Shown: positions 46,628-59,072 of the stretch, piece after piece
Layout of the letters: the number at the start of each line of letters is the position of its first letter
Position numbering within the stretch: the first letter of the stretch is position 1
Source: Pseudoips prasinana
Lineage: Eukaryota; Arthropoda; Insecta; Lepidoptera; Nolidae
Assembly: GCA_951640165.1 (NCBI GenBank)
Contig: OX621244.1
Location: forward strand, 16,572,001 to 16,636,000
Reading direction: 5' to 3'
DNA: 64,000 nucleotides
Position numbers and translations under genes: made by a program
Notes under the pieces: model-generated
What the model saw: the letters and a program-made list of their open reading frames with translations, nothing else
Told to the model about the DNA's origin: nothing
Databases searched by the model: none

Positions 46628-49600
46628 CTTTTTATTCGTTTCGTCATAGAAATTTTACTCGCCTTATAAAACTCATCAAACAGATGGTCTCAACTAAGCA
46701 ACTGATAAGATTAACATATGTTTTTAATATTTTAAGCGAAGTTTGCCAGCGGAGTCTGCGGAGAGTTAAGGAGTGGGCTAGAACTCATCCAGTCGAGTAC
46801 AATTTGGGGTTGGGTTTGGGGATATGTTGTAAGCGACTATAACAGTAAGTAACTTTAATATTAGCGTGGTTAAAACTTTACCAGTCGGGATGTTGTACCC
46901 AGGTGGTCGCGGAGTCAATTACCGTGCTGGATGAAATTAAATTTAAGTCTTGGCTTATAACGTAAGTAGATCACAATAGAAATGGATCTATATCAAGAAC
47001 GATGAAGATGGATTATGTTAGAGTCTTCACTAAATTCAACCAAGTTTAATCTTTACTTAATAGCACAAATCATGGACACAAGAAACTGCACATAAATCTG
47101 AACATGATCACAATAAACGTGGACAACACTAGTAAATACAAGTTAAAAGGCGGTGATAAGGTATTGAATTTATAGGACATTAATAGCATGACTAAATAGA
47201 ATTCTGACTAACAATATCCAGCAGCATAGTAATTTTGTTTCTCGTAATCGATTTGCACATGAAAACAAATGTTTCACATTCTTGGCATTATCGCAAGGCA
47301 GCGGAATAATATAAACAAAAGGCACGTCACTTCGTATACGTCAGGGTACTACAGGTGTATAACAAATAATGTATTTTGAATCATAGACATTAAAAGGAAA
47401 CGAACAAAGCTTAGACTTAGAAATCTAGATATAATAAAAATAAGGTTTCATATGTTTGTGACTGAAATTGAAAGAGCAGAACAGATAATGAAAAAAAAGG
47501 TTAGTATTTGCGTGGGTACTCAGCAGGGTTCAAATTCAAAGTTAGAGCCGTTAGTGGACACAACCCTATATTCTAGGTATTTCTTGTGTTTTGGTGGGTA
47601 CCCCGATAGTTTTGACGCAGTAAATAGCGCTGCGATTGGACTCAAGAATTTTCTCCGACACACTATGGGGCGGGAACGGCCGTCCTTCATACAATAGAAG
47701 CGTTTCGTCGCGCAAAGAACTGCCAAATTACCCACCTTTGCCCACCGAGCAGTTACTGTAAGGTTGTGAACCTCGGTTTGTGTGACAAGACGTATCCATA
47801 AAAAATAAAACATTTCTCTCTTGATTTTAACTCTACAAAATTAATGACCTTTTTATGGTACCTATTCCCCTAAAAATGTCATGGTAAAATTTAAAAGATC
47901 ACAAACTTTCAATGCTTGGACTATTTCTAAAAAAACAACGGTATGACCACATAAAATAATTTTTATGAATACGATAAGCTACTTATTACTTATACTTAAA
48001 GGTTTAATATGTTTAAAATAATAACGTTAATGGGTATATTTTCACTAATTAAAAATAAACGAATTAGAACCTGCTTAGTATATTTTTGGAAATGAAATAA
48101 TTAATGCTGTTATGTATATAGTGCTAGATATATGGTTCACATAGAATATACCATTTATGCGATCTTAGGTATTACAATAGTCAAAATTATATCTAAATAT
48201 TTCATTCCTTACGTTTAAAGTTAAAAGAACACAAATTGTATATTATTACTAAGGTGTGCAAAAGGTTCAAATAATCCATGTGATACAATTTTGCACTTTA
48301 ATATACTCCTATCATAGCATAAAATTGCCTTACAGAGATTACTTCAACAGTTATAACAAGTCGTGTAATGTACGTAACTCGATGCACAAATCCATCCACG
48401 AGGGTAATGCTCGCGGCGTCCGCAAACATGGAGTAAATGTACAGTGCGGTCAACAAGGACCAAGTGCCTTTACACATATAACTACTGTATCCATCTAACA
48501 TCTCTTTTCGTTATTATGCGGGCAAGTCTTGTAGAAAACTATATTCAGAGACAAACACTTCATAAAAGCAATCATCATCGCAAATCGAGGATATTACAAA
48601 GAGGGACTCGTTATTATACTTAAAAGATATTCATTAACAAAGCACGTCGAACACGAGACAGAAAATAATTTACATGTCAGCTATAACAAGATTTCTAATT
48701 TGCAATCTCATCTTGATCGCTGTCTAAATATATCAGCATCATCACTTTATTTCATTAAATATTTACATACAAGCAATAAGTTGAGATGATTGACAATAAA
48801 ATGAATCACATACAATTGAATAATTATTTATTTTATTAAGATGAAATAAAAAATATTTAGTCTTATGTATGGCATTCGTGGCTGAACAAGATAATCCTAT
48901 CGTAGGTATAAGAATAACGGAATAGGGACAAACAATGAGCGATGCAGCGTCAAACGCTCAGTCGCCAACCACCATAAATTAAAGTAGAGAATAACACTGA
49001 TAAAATAAAAACGCGACGCCGCACTGTGTAAAACATTAATCAGAGCTCTGAGAAGGCGTAGAGAATTTATTTAACGATTGTTACAGCACCGATGAAACGT
49101 TAAAAATGCTGTCGGAGCTATATTGAAACATTCGATGCATTGTTTGAGCCCGATTGAGCCGATAACGCACCGCGGTTCCGACTTATAGCCTCACTATAGC
49201 ACCTTGTTGATTTACCAACGTAAACTGTCGGATACGACCCGCCTGTAACTAGTTTCTTTTTTATTAGTACTGGTTTAGTGTAGAACGGAACGCGACTCCT
49301 CCGTATCGATCGTACGATTAAACTACGAGATATCATAATCACCGGTCTGCGTGTTTATCGAAAGTATAATCGTAGAGCGGCAATAAATTTGTCTCATTTT
49401 AATATCCTAGAGCGTCTAATGTTCCGCCATAACCGTTCTCGATGTTTGGACTCAAATCTCATTAAAGGTGCGAGGGGAAAAAAGTGGGCAGTTAGCCCGC
49501 CCGCACTCGCCATATAAAAGAGTTCAACGAGATGCCTCGCCCGTATCCATAGTAATTTGTACTTCTTGCACTACAAACCGCTACAAGGAAAATTACTATG

Positions 49601-49896
49601 TTTGATTATTGCAAAGCTTGTGGTAGCCAGTTTACCGCCAAGATACTATAAACAATAATTCAACAAATATTTTCTGCACACGTATTCGTCAAAGTTATAA
49701 ATTAAATTTACGGAGCGTCATCTCAAACTTCTACTAAAAAATTCAAATTGTTAACAGATTTTAGAAATTCTTGGAATCAATAAGGAAAATAAATTGATTT
49801 ATAAAGATTTTAAAACATTGATTTAGAAATTTTAAAGGCTTTTGACAGTGAAAGACATCTTAAAATGTGGTGAAACAGTGCGAAATGGCTAATTTT
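46628..49896. other. Intergenic sequence, no gene recognised
   Basis: AT-rich with somewhat more complex stretches at 47560-47760, 48360-48500 and 49000-49560. Open frames there overlap on both strands and match nothing I recognise. No supported feature. Confidence 0.4.
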
Positions 49897-50032
49897 GTGT
49901 GGCACGGTGGTCAAGGTAGCGTCCACGTACCTTGCCGTCCGCATATTTCGGGTTCGAACCCCACACAGGGCATCTATTTGTGTAAACCATGAATACGTGC
50001 TTTGTGTTAACAACAAGTTTCAGACATGCTAT
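49897..50032 (+). repeat. tRNA-headed SINE-like element
   Basis: GTGTGGCACGGTGGTCAAGG at the A-box position and CGGGTTCGAACCCCACACAG at the B box are followed by ATCTATTTGTGTAAACC. The layout matches a SINE head with a short body; it is not a foldable tRNA gene. Confidence 0.55.
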
Positions 50033-50721
50033 TTATTTAGTCGTCTTTGAAAAACATTAGAATTTTTGCCTGAAACTATAAATATGAGCGTAAATCTTTC
50101 TCGTTAACGTTATGAGACATAACCTGTTATTTTGTACAGCTATTACGAAACCAAACAATATCACGTGCTGGTTTAAATATGTTCAGTGACTCACCGAACT
50201 AACGATCTTCATTCAAAGCGAAACAATTTTGACGCAAATTATACGCTGTTATAGCAACAACGTTAATTAACTTGCCTTCATGAGATTAATTTGATTATCA
50301 AATTCTTATTTCAATTATGTTCACAGACAGTTATTATTTCAACGAACCTATTTGTTTTAACTACGTTTGAAATTAACGATTATAATCTTGATCGTGAGAC
50401 GAATGTAGTACATTAACCTCTTTTTAACGTAAAAGCTAATACGATTATGAAAATTACTGCGGACCTATCACGTTTACTGTTGAAAGAAGGCAAGTACTTT
50501 ACTTGTAATGGTAAAGTAAATATATCTGGCCTCTTCAAGGAATATTGTCCAAAGTATAGTTTTGTATCATCTGCATTAATTATTAAGTCCGCTAATTACA
50601 ATACCTATATGTAAATATCGAATAAAGCCAGAGATCCAACGACACTATTTCTATGCTCATATTTTAAATTAATTAATATATTTTATTAGATAAATAAAAT
50701 AATAGAAATATATTAAAGATA
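50033..50721. other. AT-rich intergenic sequence
   Basis: I see nothing identifiable in this stretch. Confidence 0.4.
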
Positions 50722-51035
50722 TCTATACAAATAAATAAAATTGAAGTGTCTGTTTGTAATATTGAAATAACCGATTTGTACTACATGTATATGAATATTT
50801 AAACGGTACATACTCCAAAATATATTTTTTTACAATTTTTGTCTGTCTGTCTGTCTGTTTGTTCCGGCTAATCTCTGAAATGTCTGGACCGATTTTAACG
50901 GGACTTTTATTGGCAGATAGCTGATGTAATAAGGAGTAACTTAGGCTACTTTTATTTTAGTAAAGTCATTTATTTTTGAAAAAATAAAACAAAATAAACT
51001 AATTAAAACGCGGACGAAGTCGCGGGCACAGCTAG
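50722..51035 (+). mobile_element. Non-autonomous Helitron, 314 bp
   Basis: It starts TCTATACAAATAAATAAAAT after an A (50721) and ends GCGGACGAAGTCGCGGGCAC plus AGCTAG before a T (51036). The GC-rich near-palindrome just before CTAG is the usual Helitron 3' hairpin. Internal (GTCT)n at about 50841-50857 and GACCGATTTTAACGGGAC are typical of the group. The ends match those of the 23084-25343 element. Confidence 0.75.
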
Positions 51036-51350
51036 TATATAATAAGTCTACGAAATTTGAGAATACGCGCTTATTTATACTTGTCAGATGATTGGTTCAT
51101 GACCCGAAACAGATAATTTAAGAATTTTGTATATCTCAAAACAGTATTAAAAATCTAGATTTGAATATTGGAGCCAAGAACTTAATATATTCATCTTAAA
51201 AGTAATTTTTGCATAATTAATTTTTATTTATAAAAATACAGAAGCGTGGAAATTATGGTGCTCGAATACCGTCTTGTATTGTCAGTCAACGAAATTTCGG
51301 TAAGATAAAATAAAAACCATGTAGATTTACAGCAATGTTCTGAAGTCGAA

Positions 51351-51575
51351 GGCCAGGGTGACGCTGTGGTTAAGGAAGACGCCTCGCTAGCATCTCAGCG
51401 CTGTTTCAAGCTCGATCCCCGCGGAGGAAAACTTGTATGTCTCCCGCATATGGTTGACTTGAGGGTGTGCCTTGTGTCCAATAAATGCATTTTTGTAAAG
51501 TCCCCGCGAAACTGAGATATAATTAATTAGTGCAGCCGTTGCTCTTTGTTAAAAAAGGGTTAGATGGTCATATTT
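51351..51575 (+). repeat. tRNA-headed SINE-like element
   Basis: Head GGCCAGGGTGACGCTGTGG..AAGGAAGACGCCTCG with B-box-like CAAGCTCGATCCCCGCGG, then TGACTTGAGGGTGTGCCTTG and a 3' part with AGTGCAGCCGTTGCTC. A different family from the GGCCTGTTGGT type. Confidence 0.55.
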
Positions 51576-51675
51576 TTCTTTAACGTATGTCAGGTATCTG
51601 GATAGTTTAAAGGTATTTTGGATGTGATCGGCAAAAGAATTTTATAAATCGCATTTTTATTTTTATATTTTATGT

Positions 51676-51935
51676 AATACTGGTCTGTTGGTCTAATGGT
51701 TTGGGACCCTGACCTAAGCCAGAGGTAGAGGTAGTGGGTTCGATCCCCATCCTGGAAAAATATTTGTATGATGAGCACGATTATTTGTTCTATGTCTGGG
51801 TGTAATTTATCTATAATACATGCTTATTATAGATAAATTTAGACATATATAAGTACGTTTATCAGTTGTCTGGTTGACATAGCACTAGCATTGCCTAATT
51901 TAGGCTCAGATGACAGTGTGTCCCAAAATATTTTT
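51676..51935 (+). repeat. tRNA-headed SINE, family A
   Basis: Head ACTGGTCTGTTGGTCTAATGG with B box GTGGGTTCGATCCCCATCC, then GTATGATGAGCACGATTATT, GTCTGGGTGTAATTTATC, CAGTTGTCTGGTTGACATAG and GGCTCAGATGACAGTGTGTC, ending in a T-rich tail. Domain order is complete. Confidence 0.75.
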
Positions 51936-51944
51936 TTTTAATAT

Positions 51945-52140
51945 TTATAAGTGGGTAACAAACTAGCAAGTGGGTCACCTTATGGTAAGTGATCACCGCC
52001 GACCATGGACACTCGCAACACCAAGGAGTCGCGGGTGCGTTGCCGGCCTTGAAAAGAGTCCGCAAACAATTGTTTCTGACCCTCCCACCCACACCCTTAT
52101 GAGCCCTGGCGACCTTCCTTACACTTTATACATTTAACAC
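51945..52140 (+). repeat. Interspersed repeat (CAAGTGGGTCACCTTATGG type)
   Basis: Contains GCAAGTGGGTCACCTTATGG, TAAGTGATCACCGCCGACCA, TGGACACTCGCAACACCAAG and GGGTGCGTTGCCGGCC. I recognise this order from many lepidopteran genomes. A second, more decayed copy is at 52871-52985. Confidence 0.6.
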
Positions 52141-53469
52141 AACACAACATTAAATTATGAATGTTATTAAGGAATGTCTTCTGTAAGTTGGAAGTACTTT
52201 CCCAGTCGGGCTGCTCTTTGAGCGGATCAACGCTCAAAGTAATAAATATTACACTACTTTAGCACTTTATAATATTGGTTTTTAGTATTAGAATTTTACC
52301 AGAACATTGAATAAACGAGATTTAAACAGAACAAAAGAGATATAAGTCCATCTAACTAAACTATTACTTTCATAATAATAGCTTTAGAATTAAATAGGCA
52401 CAATAAAAAACATCTAATAACATATTTATACGTTGGGACGAGATTAAAACTAAAGTGACTCGAGATATAAAAAATAATTAAAAAAAGTTATAATAGTGCG
52501 ACTAATAACGTGCTGAGACTATTACACGTGTAATAATTGTGCTCCACCAACCGGATGAGAAAAATATCATAGTGACATATAAAAATAATATTCATTTAAT
52601 GACTTCTCTTATTTTTATACATCAGTTAAATAGTATTAAAATGTTAAGCATCAACTAAATTGTGAAACTGTTTTATTAGTAGTCCGTACCAATACCGTGA
52701 TAGATAAACTGAACACTAAGATATCATAAATGTGTATGTGTGAAATTACATTCAAAGAATATAGGATCTCTTCCAACCACCCTAAGTAGGCCTATAGACC
52801 GTATAATATAAGAGAAAGGAGTAAATTAGTTTCTATGCCTGTGCTCAAAAACTGTAGTCTGGTACTGGTCAGCAACAAGCATCAAGCCCACTTGCTGGTA
52901 AGCGGTCACCGCAGCCTATGAACGCTTACAACACCAACATAACGCAACATGCGCGTTGCTGACCATTTAGAAACTTTATCATTTCAAGAAAAGCCCGAAT
53001 TATTATGACCAAATGATAAAAAAAGTGGAAAATAATCAAAATTATATTGAAATAGCATGGTATTTTTATTTCATTTAAGACAATTTGCGAGACTTTCAAT
53101 ACTATCAAATTACATTGATTACATAATCAAAAGAACATTTTTAAAGAAAACTACATCATATGTAAATTAATTATTAATGTCGCAAATGCTTGATATGTTT
53201 AAAGTTTCAAGAAACATTTGGCTATTATGTACACTTACGTACTCTGCTAGATATCTACATATTATTATACTACAGGAAACTGATGGCGTAAATACAAAGT
53301 ACTTTTTTTGCTGTAAGTAGCCGATCATCATCTGAATACACAAGTGTATTGATTCAATAGAATAAGAAAATTAAAGATAAAGAACATTAAAAAAGAGATT
53401 GTATTGTGCGATAGCATCTATTAGTTTTAAATAGATTTTGCCAATATTAAGTACCTATACTACTACTAA
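52141..53469. other. AT-rich intergenic sequence with one repeat fragment
   Basis: The fragment 52871-52985 (CCACTTGCTGGTAAGCGGTC, CACCGCAGCC, GCGCGTTGCTGACC) is a diverged relative of 51945-52140. Nothing else is supported. Confidence 0.45.
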
Positions 53470-54033
53470 CAAGGCTATCACACTGTCTTATCTGAGGGAA
53501 ACTACATAGATCGCGTGAATATAAGTAATCAAAAATAAAAGTATAGTTTTTGTAAATGAATGTTTATATTTGGTAATAAGTACCTTAGTTAAATACAATT
53601 GTAACCGCGATGTTTTCCGTTGGCATGTCTCTGTAGTTTTAAGTGTAGTGCACTTCACAGCTACTACTAGCAAGGCTATCACACAGTCATATCTGAGGCA
53701 AACTAGATAAATCACATGAAAATATTAATCAAAAATGTAATATTTAGTTTACGTTATTATATTAAGTACTTTAATTAAATACAATTGTAAACGCGATGTG
53801 CTCCGGTGGCATATCTCTCTGGTGTTAAGTGTAGTGCACTTCACAGCTACTATTAACAAGGCTATAACACAGTCATAACTGAGGCAACCTAGATAAACCG
53901 CATGCAAATAAGTAATAAAAAAATGCAATATTTATTTTACGTAATTAAAACAAGAACCTCAGTTTAATACAATTGTAAACGCGATGTGCTCCATTGGCGT
54001 GTCTCTTTGGTGTTAAGCGTAGTGCACTTCAAG
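53470..54033 (+). repeat. Three-unit tandem repeat, ~190-200 bp
   Basis: Units begin at 53470, 53671 and 53857, each opening with CAAGGCTAT.ACAC.GTC. Each closes with ACAATTGTAA.CGCGATGT, a GTGTCTCT-type block and TTAAG.GTAGTGCACTTCA. Units differ by substitutions and small indels. No protein frame runs through the array. No fourth unit is visible on either side. Confidence 0.85.
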
Positions 54034-54464
54034 AGCACTTATCATAAAGAGGCACATAATAAATAAACTTTCAGCTTACTCTTGAAACTTGTGTTAGAAT
54101 AGGTTTATTTAGTTTCATTAATTAGATAGTAATGTATGAAATGGTTTCTGAAGAACCGTAGAGATTGACAACAATATAAAAACATTAGGCATCAGCAAAA
54201 ACTTAAGTACTAAAAAATATTTAATGCTGAAATTGCAAACGATATCTGAAACTGATTTTATAACAAAAAAAATTGAAGTTAAGAGCAAAAATTTCAAGCT
54301 ACTAAAGTTAGCAAAAACTTGAATCGGTACATCAGAATGTCGTTAGCGAAGTTTATTAGATTTAATAATATCGCTTAAACAGTTTACGTAATACAATTTA
54401 TCTGGAATAATCTAAAGCTACAGATGTAGAAAATATTATATAGATGCGTTTCTTGGGTCAACAA

Positions 54465-54655
54465 ATACACCGCAATCTGATCCCAACCAGACAACTGATA
54501 AGTATAATTATGTAATACATACATATTATAGAAATATTAGATCCAGACACAAAACATATTAATGTTCATTACACAACGATTTGTCCTGCCTGGGGATCGA
54601 ACCTACGATCTTGCAATCATGCTCACTAAGTACTGGACCACTAGGCCAGTCAAAT
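54465..54655 (-). repeat. tRNA-headed SINE, family A
   Basis: Minus-strand head GACTGGCCTAGTGGTCCAGT (near 54652) with B box GTAGGTTCGATCCCCAGGC, then GTGTCTGGATCTAATATTTC and a 3' domain with CAGTTGTCTGGTTGGGATC at about 54499-54476. Confidence 0.7.
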
Positions 54656-54930
54656 ATACGTATTATATACATAAATGTTTAATTTGTAGATTGAGATTTA
54701 ATAGCTACAAGAGCAGAAATTAGGCTACTAATATTAGAGAGAAATAATATAATTAAAACAGTCAGAAGCGCTTATTAACAAATAAAGATAGATTGTGTGA
54801 ATTCATGATCTTTCGAAACTATATTATTAAATAATTAAATATGCATTGGGGACTCCAGCTAGATATACAAGTAAGGTAAGTGTATAGAATTCGATAGCAT
54901 CGCATTAAAATAATATTCTAAACTTAAATT

Positions 54931-55010
54931 TACCCCCCTGGTGAGCTTCGAACCCACGATATCACCATCGACCTACGCGGGAGCGCACTAACCAACTGTG
55001 CTATCCAATA
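54931..55010 (-). repeat. tRNA-like SINE head fragment
   Basis: On the minus strand: GATAGCACAGTTGGTTAGTG and GTGGGTTCGAAGCTCACC, i.e. A- and B-box spacing as in a tRNA-derived SINE. The expected acceptor stem is not present, so a true tRNA gene is unlikely. Confidence 0.55.
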
Positions 55011-58000
55011 TTATATATTTACGGTATCATTTGAATACATCTTAAGCGTTATTACTTATCAATGTAATGCCCACTTAAATATATAAACATAGACCACCGA
55101 ATTCATACAAGTGTCTTAAAACAAACTTCCACGAACGATTTAATAATACCAAATTAACAAGACACCATACAAAAACGGTACAAACGTTTTCTCAAGAGGT
55201 TAAAGATCTATTTTTACAATAAAACTATTTCGCGAACTCACACTGTGTATAAATCGTTTCAATGTCACGTAAAATAACATTTCTATTTATATAATATATT
55301 AATAAAAACTTATACAATTGAAACATGAACGATTTGTTACATGAATTCGTCATGGCTGGTTATAATGGTTTAAAAATCTCCACTAAACAAATGTAATGGA
55401 ACGAGTGTTAAGAACCAATAGCAAAGCTTTGTGATCCGAGTGGCTTTAATTACTTATTGATCCACTCGAGACCATAAGTGTGGTTAACAGAGGCTATCAA
55501 CGGAGGTACAAGCACCCACACCTGTTAAAGAATAGCCGTTATTTGTGCAATTAAAATATTTATAGAATAGAAATAGTAATAGTAGGTAGTTAAGTTACCA
55601 AATGATTTAATATTCAAATAATTCGTTAAAGATGAATGAGTAATACATTTATCAAAACTTAATTGATAAGCCTAGATGTTAACTTAGCCAATATGATTTT
55701 ATTCTTCCTTCGTATACACATAGACATTTCGTTCAAGAACAATCGCTAAACGCTTATAACTATAAAATCAAACTTCCCATACACTTCCACACCTTCCAAA
55801 TCACAGTATCCCGAATGGTAACGAGCATAATTGGTTGCCGCAGGTTTAAACGAGTCGCTCGATATACTATAATGGTTAGAAGTATTTAACGGTGAGATAA
55901 AATCTTAACAAAGGCGATTTGGTTAGCCGTCTTGTTTTGGTACTCGCATACCACACATATGCATCTATATACCAATCCAACATATCAACAACCATTTTAC
56001 GATGAGCTCTAATTCATGAATACATTTCTCCTGGTCGATCTGACGGTGACGTAGTACGCGAGGAGCGAGGTATCTTTATAAGATGGTGAATGTGTAAATG
56101 TATTGACCCCGGCTGCGTGCCGCGAGTGTCGGTGCCTCGTCTATGATATGTAAATGATAATTGGTTCCCGAATAGAAAACGTTCTGTTTATGTTGCTACG
56201 AACGTTCGGGGAGCAAGTGTCGATAATAATTTTAATACGCCCATACCGTACACTCTAGCTGTAATTATGTGATAAGATTATGTTAATATTTTATGTATTT
56301 GTTTATGACACCATTACGTTCACACGTTACACGGATACCAAGGTAGAGTCTAATGAATTACCCTGTTTATACAACCGTGACATACAAATAATAAATTAAT
56401 ATAGTTAAATTTGCATAAAAGACTATTGAAACTTGTTGTAAAAAAAGTATTTCCATATGCTAGGTAGTAAAGGTACACGTGACCCACATCTTAGATCTAC
56501 GCCTAACAGGTTGGGAGCTTGCCCACGATCTTTACAATATATTAGAGGGTAAACTCATTTCTTACATAATCGAATAATGCAACTGAAATCTACGTCGGCG
56601 GCATCTAACCCAGGGGAATGAGCGTCGTCGGCGCGCGGCGGTGGCGACCGAGCCAACCTTTTGTCGTGAATGTCACGCCACTCGAATTATCCGAGACGCT
56701 TTTAATCATTAATGGACGGTTTTATTTGCTTTTATTTAATTTAGCATTTATTCAATCTGCCCCCGGCACGATACGTGTTGTGTGCCATATTCTTATTTCG
56801 TTTTCACCTTTTGTGACAGGGCTCATTGAGGGCGAGGTGTCGGGATGTGTTCCCGCGGCTCGCGGCTCAGTTTACACGTACAACTCCGGCGCCTTTCATC
56901 GCGCACAAAGCGTAATTGAATCCCACAGAATCCTACGCAGGCCGTAAGATTTAATAGGGCATTTAAACACTCGCATTGGCCATTGTGAGACGGTTTTGTA
57001 TGCGATTATTCATCGCAAAACCACAACGCAGCTAGCTTTCCACGAAAGTGCATTGCATGTCTTAGACTAAGTGCGACGTGAAATGTACCCCCACGTATGG
57101 TTTCACATAAAGCTCCGAATACCGGTTCCACCGACTCAACACGACGCCAAAACACACACTGTCCGCGTGGCGAATACGGCTGCACTGGAACATTATTTTC
57201 TAAATGTAATTGTTCATAGTTACAGTCGTTTTCTTAAACGAGAGACAGGAATTAATTTTAAGTGTAAATTTGTGTGTAAGTTGTGTCGGCGTAAGAAGAG
57301 CCCTCGGGTCTCGAGGCTCGTTCGTAGTCATATAAATTTAACTGAAAGCCAGAGCAGCTTAGTAGTGGTGTAACAACGAATAGAAACTAAGCGTGTGTAC
57401 GGGACCCCGCCGATGTAACGTGACCTACCGTTGCTGCGAGCCGCAACTTTCTAGCTAGAGTGTTGCACTAAAGGATCAGAGTTCTCGTATAAATGGCCGC
57501 GTCACTCAGCTCGTAAAATTCAAATAGGATCCTCGTAAATCGGCGATATTGAGCCGAGTCGCAAATTGCTGCGCGTACGCGGCCGCGCATTCGAGTTCTT
57601 GATCAGTCTGTAGTTCACAGTGCTTAGGTACTTGCTTTTCTTAGAAAAGCTCGTAAACTTTAATTCAATGAAACAATAAAATTAATAATAAATTTAAAAT
57701 ATTGCTATTTCTTTTTAAGGGCTTGAACACTATGCAACTAAGAATTTAATGAAACTTGATTACAATGATGAATGTGTAACAAAATTGCGTAATTAAGTCT
57801 CTATTTTAAATAATAATGCCGTTGTTATAAAAATATAAATAAATCAAGAAAAGCCTCATAATACTCATGTAACATTATACCCATAGGTGGAAAGAAACAA
57901 GAATGTAGGTGGCCAATGTATAAATTAACTTCTCATAAAATGTTTAATGTGCGCTAGCCAGAAACACAGTTTCCGTTGGTCAGTAGCCAGTAAACTGAAA

Positions 58001-58328
58001 AACTATAAACCGTAGAAGGTTGTCCGTCTATACGTGAAATAAAAACCCAATATCATCCATCGATCAAGTACTACAAGGGCCAACAATGGGCTGGCTATTG
58101 TGGACTCCTATCTAATCGTAATGAATATAAATTTTCAGATGACATTTACGATCGGTGCGCGCCGTGATACCGCATCTATATAAACGTGTTAGATAGAGGT
58201 TTTTAATACACGCACACATTGGTGTGATCAACAATAAAATACTCGGGTGTACCGACGGTATCAATTTGTAGCATCGGCGGCGTAAAATATCCGACTTATC
58301 TTTTCATTTATCAACAAATATTGTTAGG

Positions 58329-58545
58329 AGTCAGTATTTTGAGCAAGTCAATTGCGATTCTCGACTAGTGTAACACGCTGGGCGAAACTAATACATTATA
58401 GGCAAGTTATTAAACAATTAAAAAGATATCGTCTTAACAATATAACTTAACAAGTCAGTATTTTGATCAAGTCAATTGCGATTCTCGACTAGTTTAACAC
58501 GAGCGAAGCTAATATATTGATAGACAAGATAATGAAAGTACATAT
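58329..58545 (+). repeat. Two-unit direct repeat, ~124-bp period
   Basis: AGTCAGTATTTTGAGCAAG at 58329 recurs at 58453 (AGTCAGTATTTTGATCAAG). Both are followed by TCAATTGCGATTCTCGACTA, GT.TAACACG, and GCGAA.CTAATA. The shared part is about 70 bp; the rest of each unit is diverged. Confidence 0.8.
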
Positions 58546-59072
58546 AAATAGCCACATAAAAGTTATACCATAACCAAGATCACAACTCTTCTTTTAGTTG
58601 TAGGATAATAGAACTGCTCTATACATATAAACTGCGTCAAATAAAGAGAGCTTAAGAGTGTAATATATCGCTATCACTCACAGTGCGCATCTGTCCAGAG
58701 TTGAGCATAACTCTTCCTTTGTTTACGTTAACCGTCTGTACGATACCTTATTCAGAACATCCAGTTCTCGCCTACTATTTTATTGATATTATAGAATCAT
58801 ATACACACATCAACACAATCTAGGGATATTGAACATTTCATTGATTATCTAGAAAACTATAAACATTTTGTTATGACTGTAAATGGAAGAATTAAAGATA
58901 ATTTCATGGCAGATATTTAAACATTAACAACACGATGCGATTTTGTTTTTCTAATTAATAAAAGTCTTAAATTAATTAAGCCATAGAAAATTACTGAGTG
59001 AACAAAAACATTTTATTCTTATAAAATTATTCAATCGAATTAAATGAATAAAAATCTTACCAAATCTGATAA
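58546..59072. other. Flank of the Tc1-type transposase
   Basis: AT-rich. I looked here for the left inverted repeat of the transposon and could not find a partner for it beyond 60119. Confidence 0.4.

Larger units (their letters stand above)
54034..58328. other. Intergenic sequence, unidentified complex blocks
   Basis: Two SINE-like pieces at 54465 and 54931 are listed separately. Blocks at about 56040-56260 and 56590-57620 are much less AT-rich than their surroundings. Open frames at 56618-56947 and 57071-57373 look unlike any protein I know and lack obvious splice context, so they are not called as genes. Confidence 0.4.

Noticed and set aside
56618..57373. Two host exons (109 and 100 codons)
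   Set aside because: No similarity to known proteins and no convincing splice sites. Open frames of this length can occur by chance in less AT-rich sequence.
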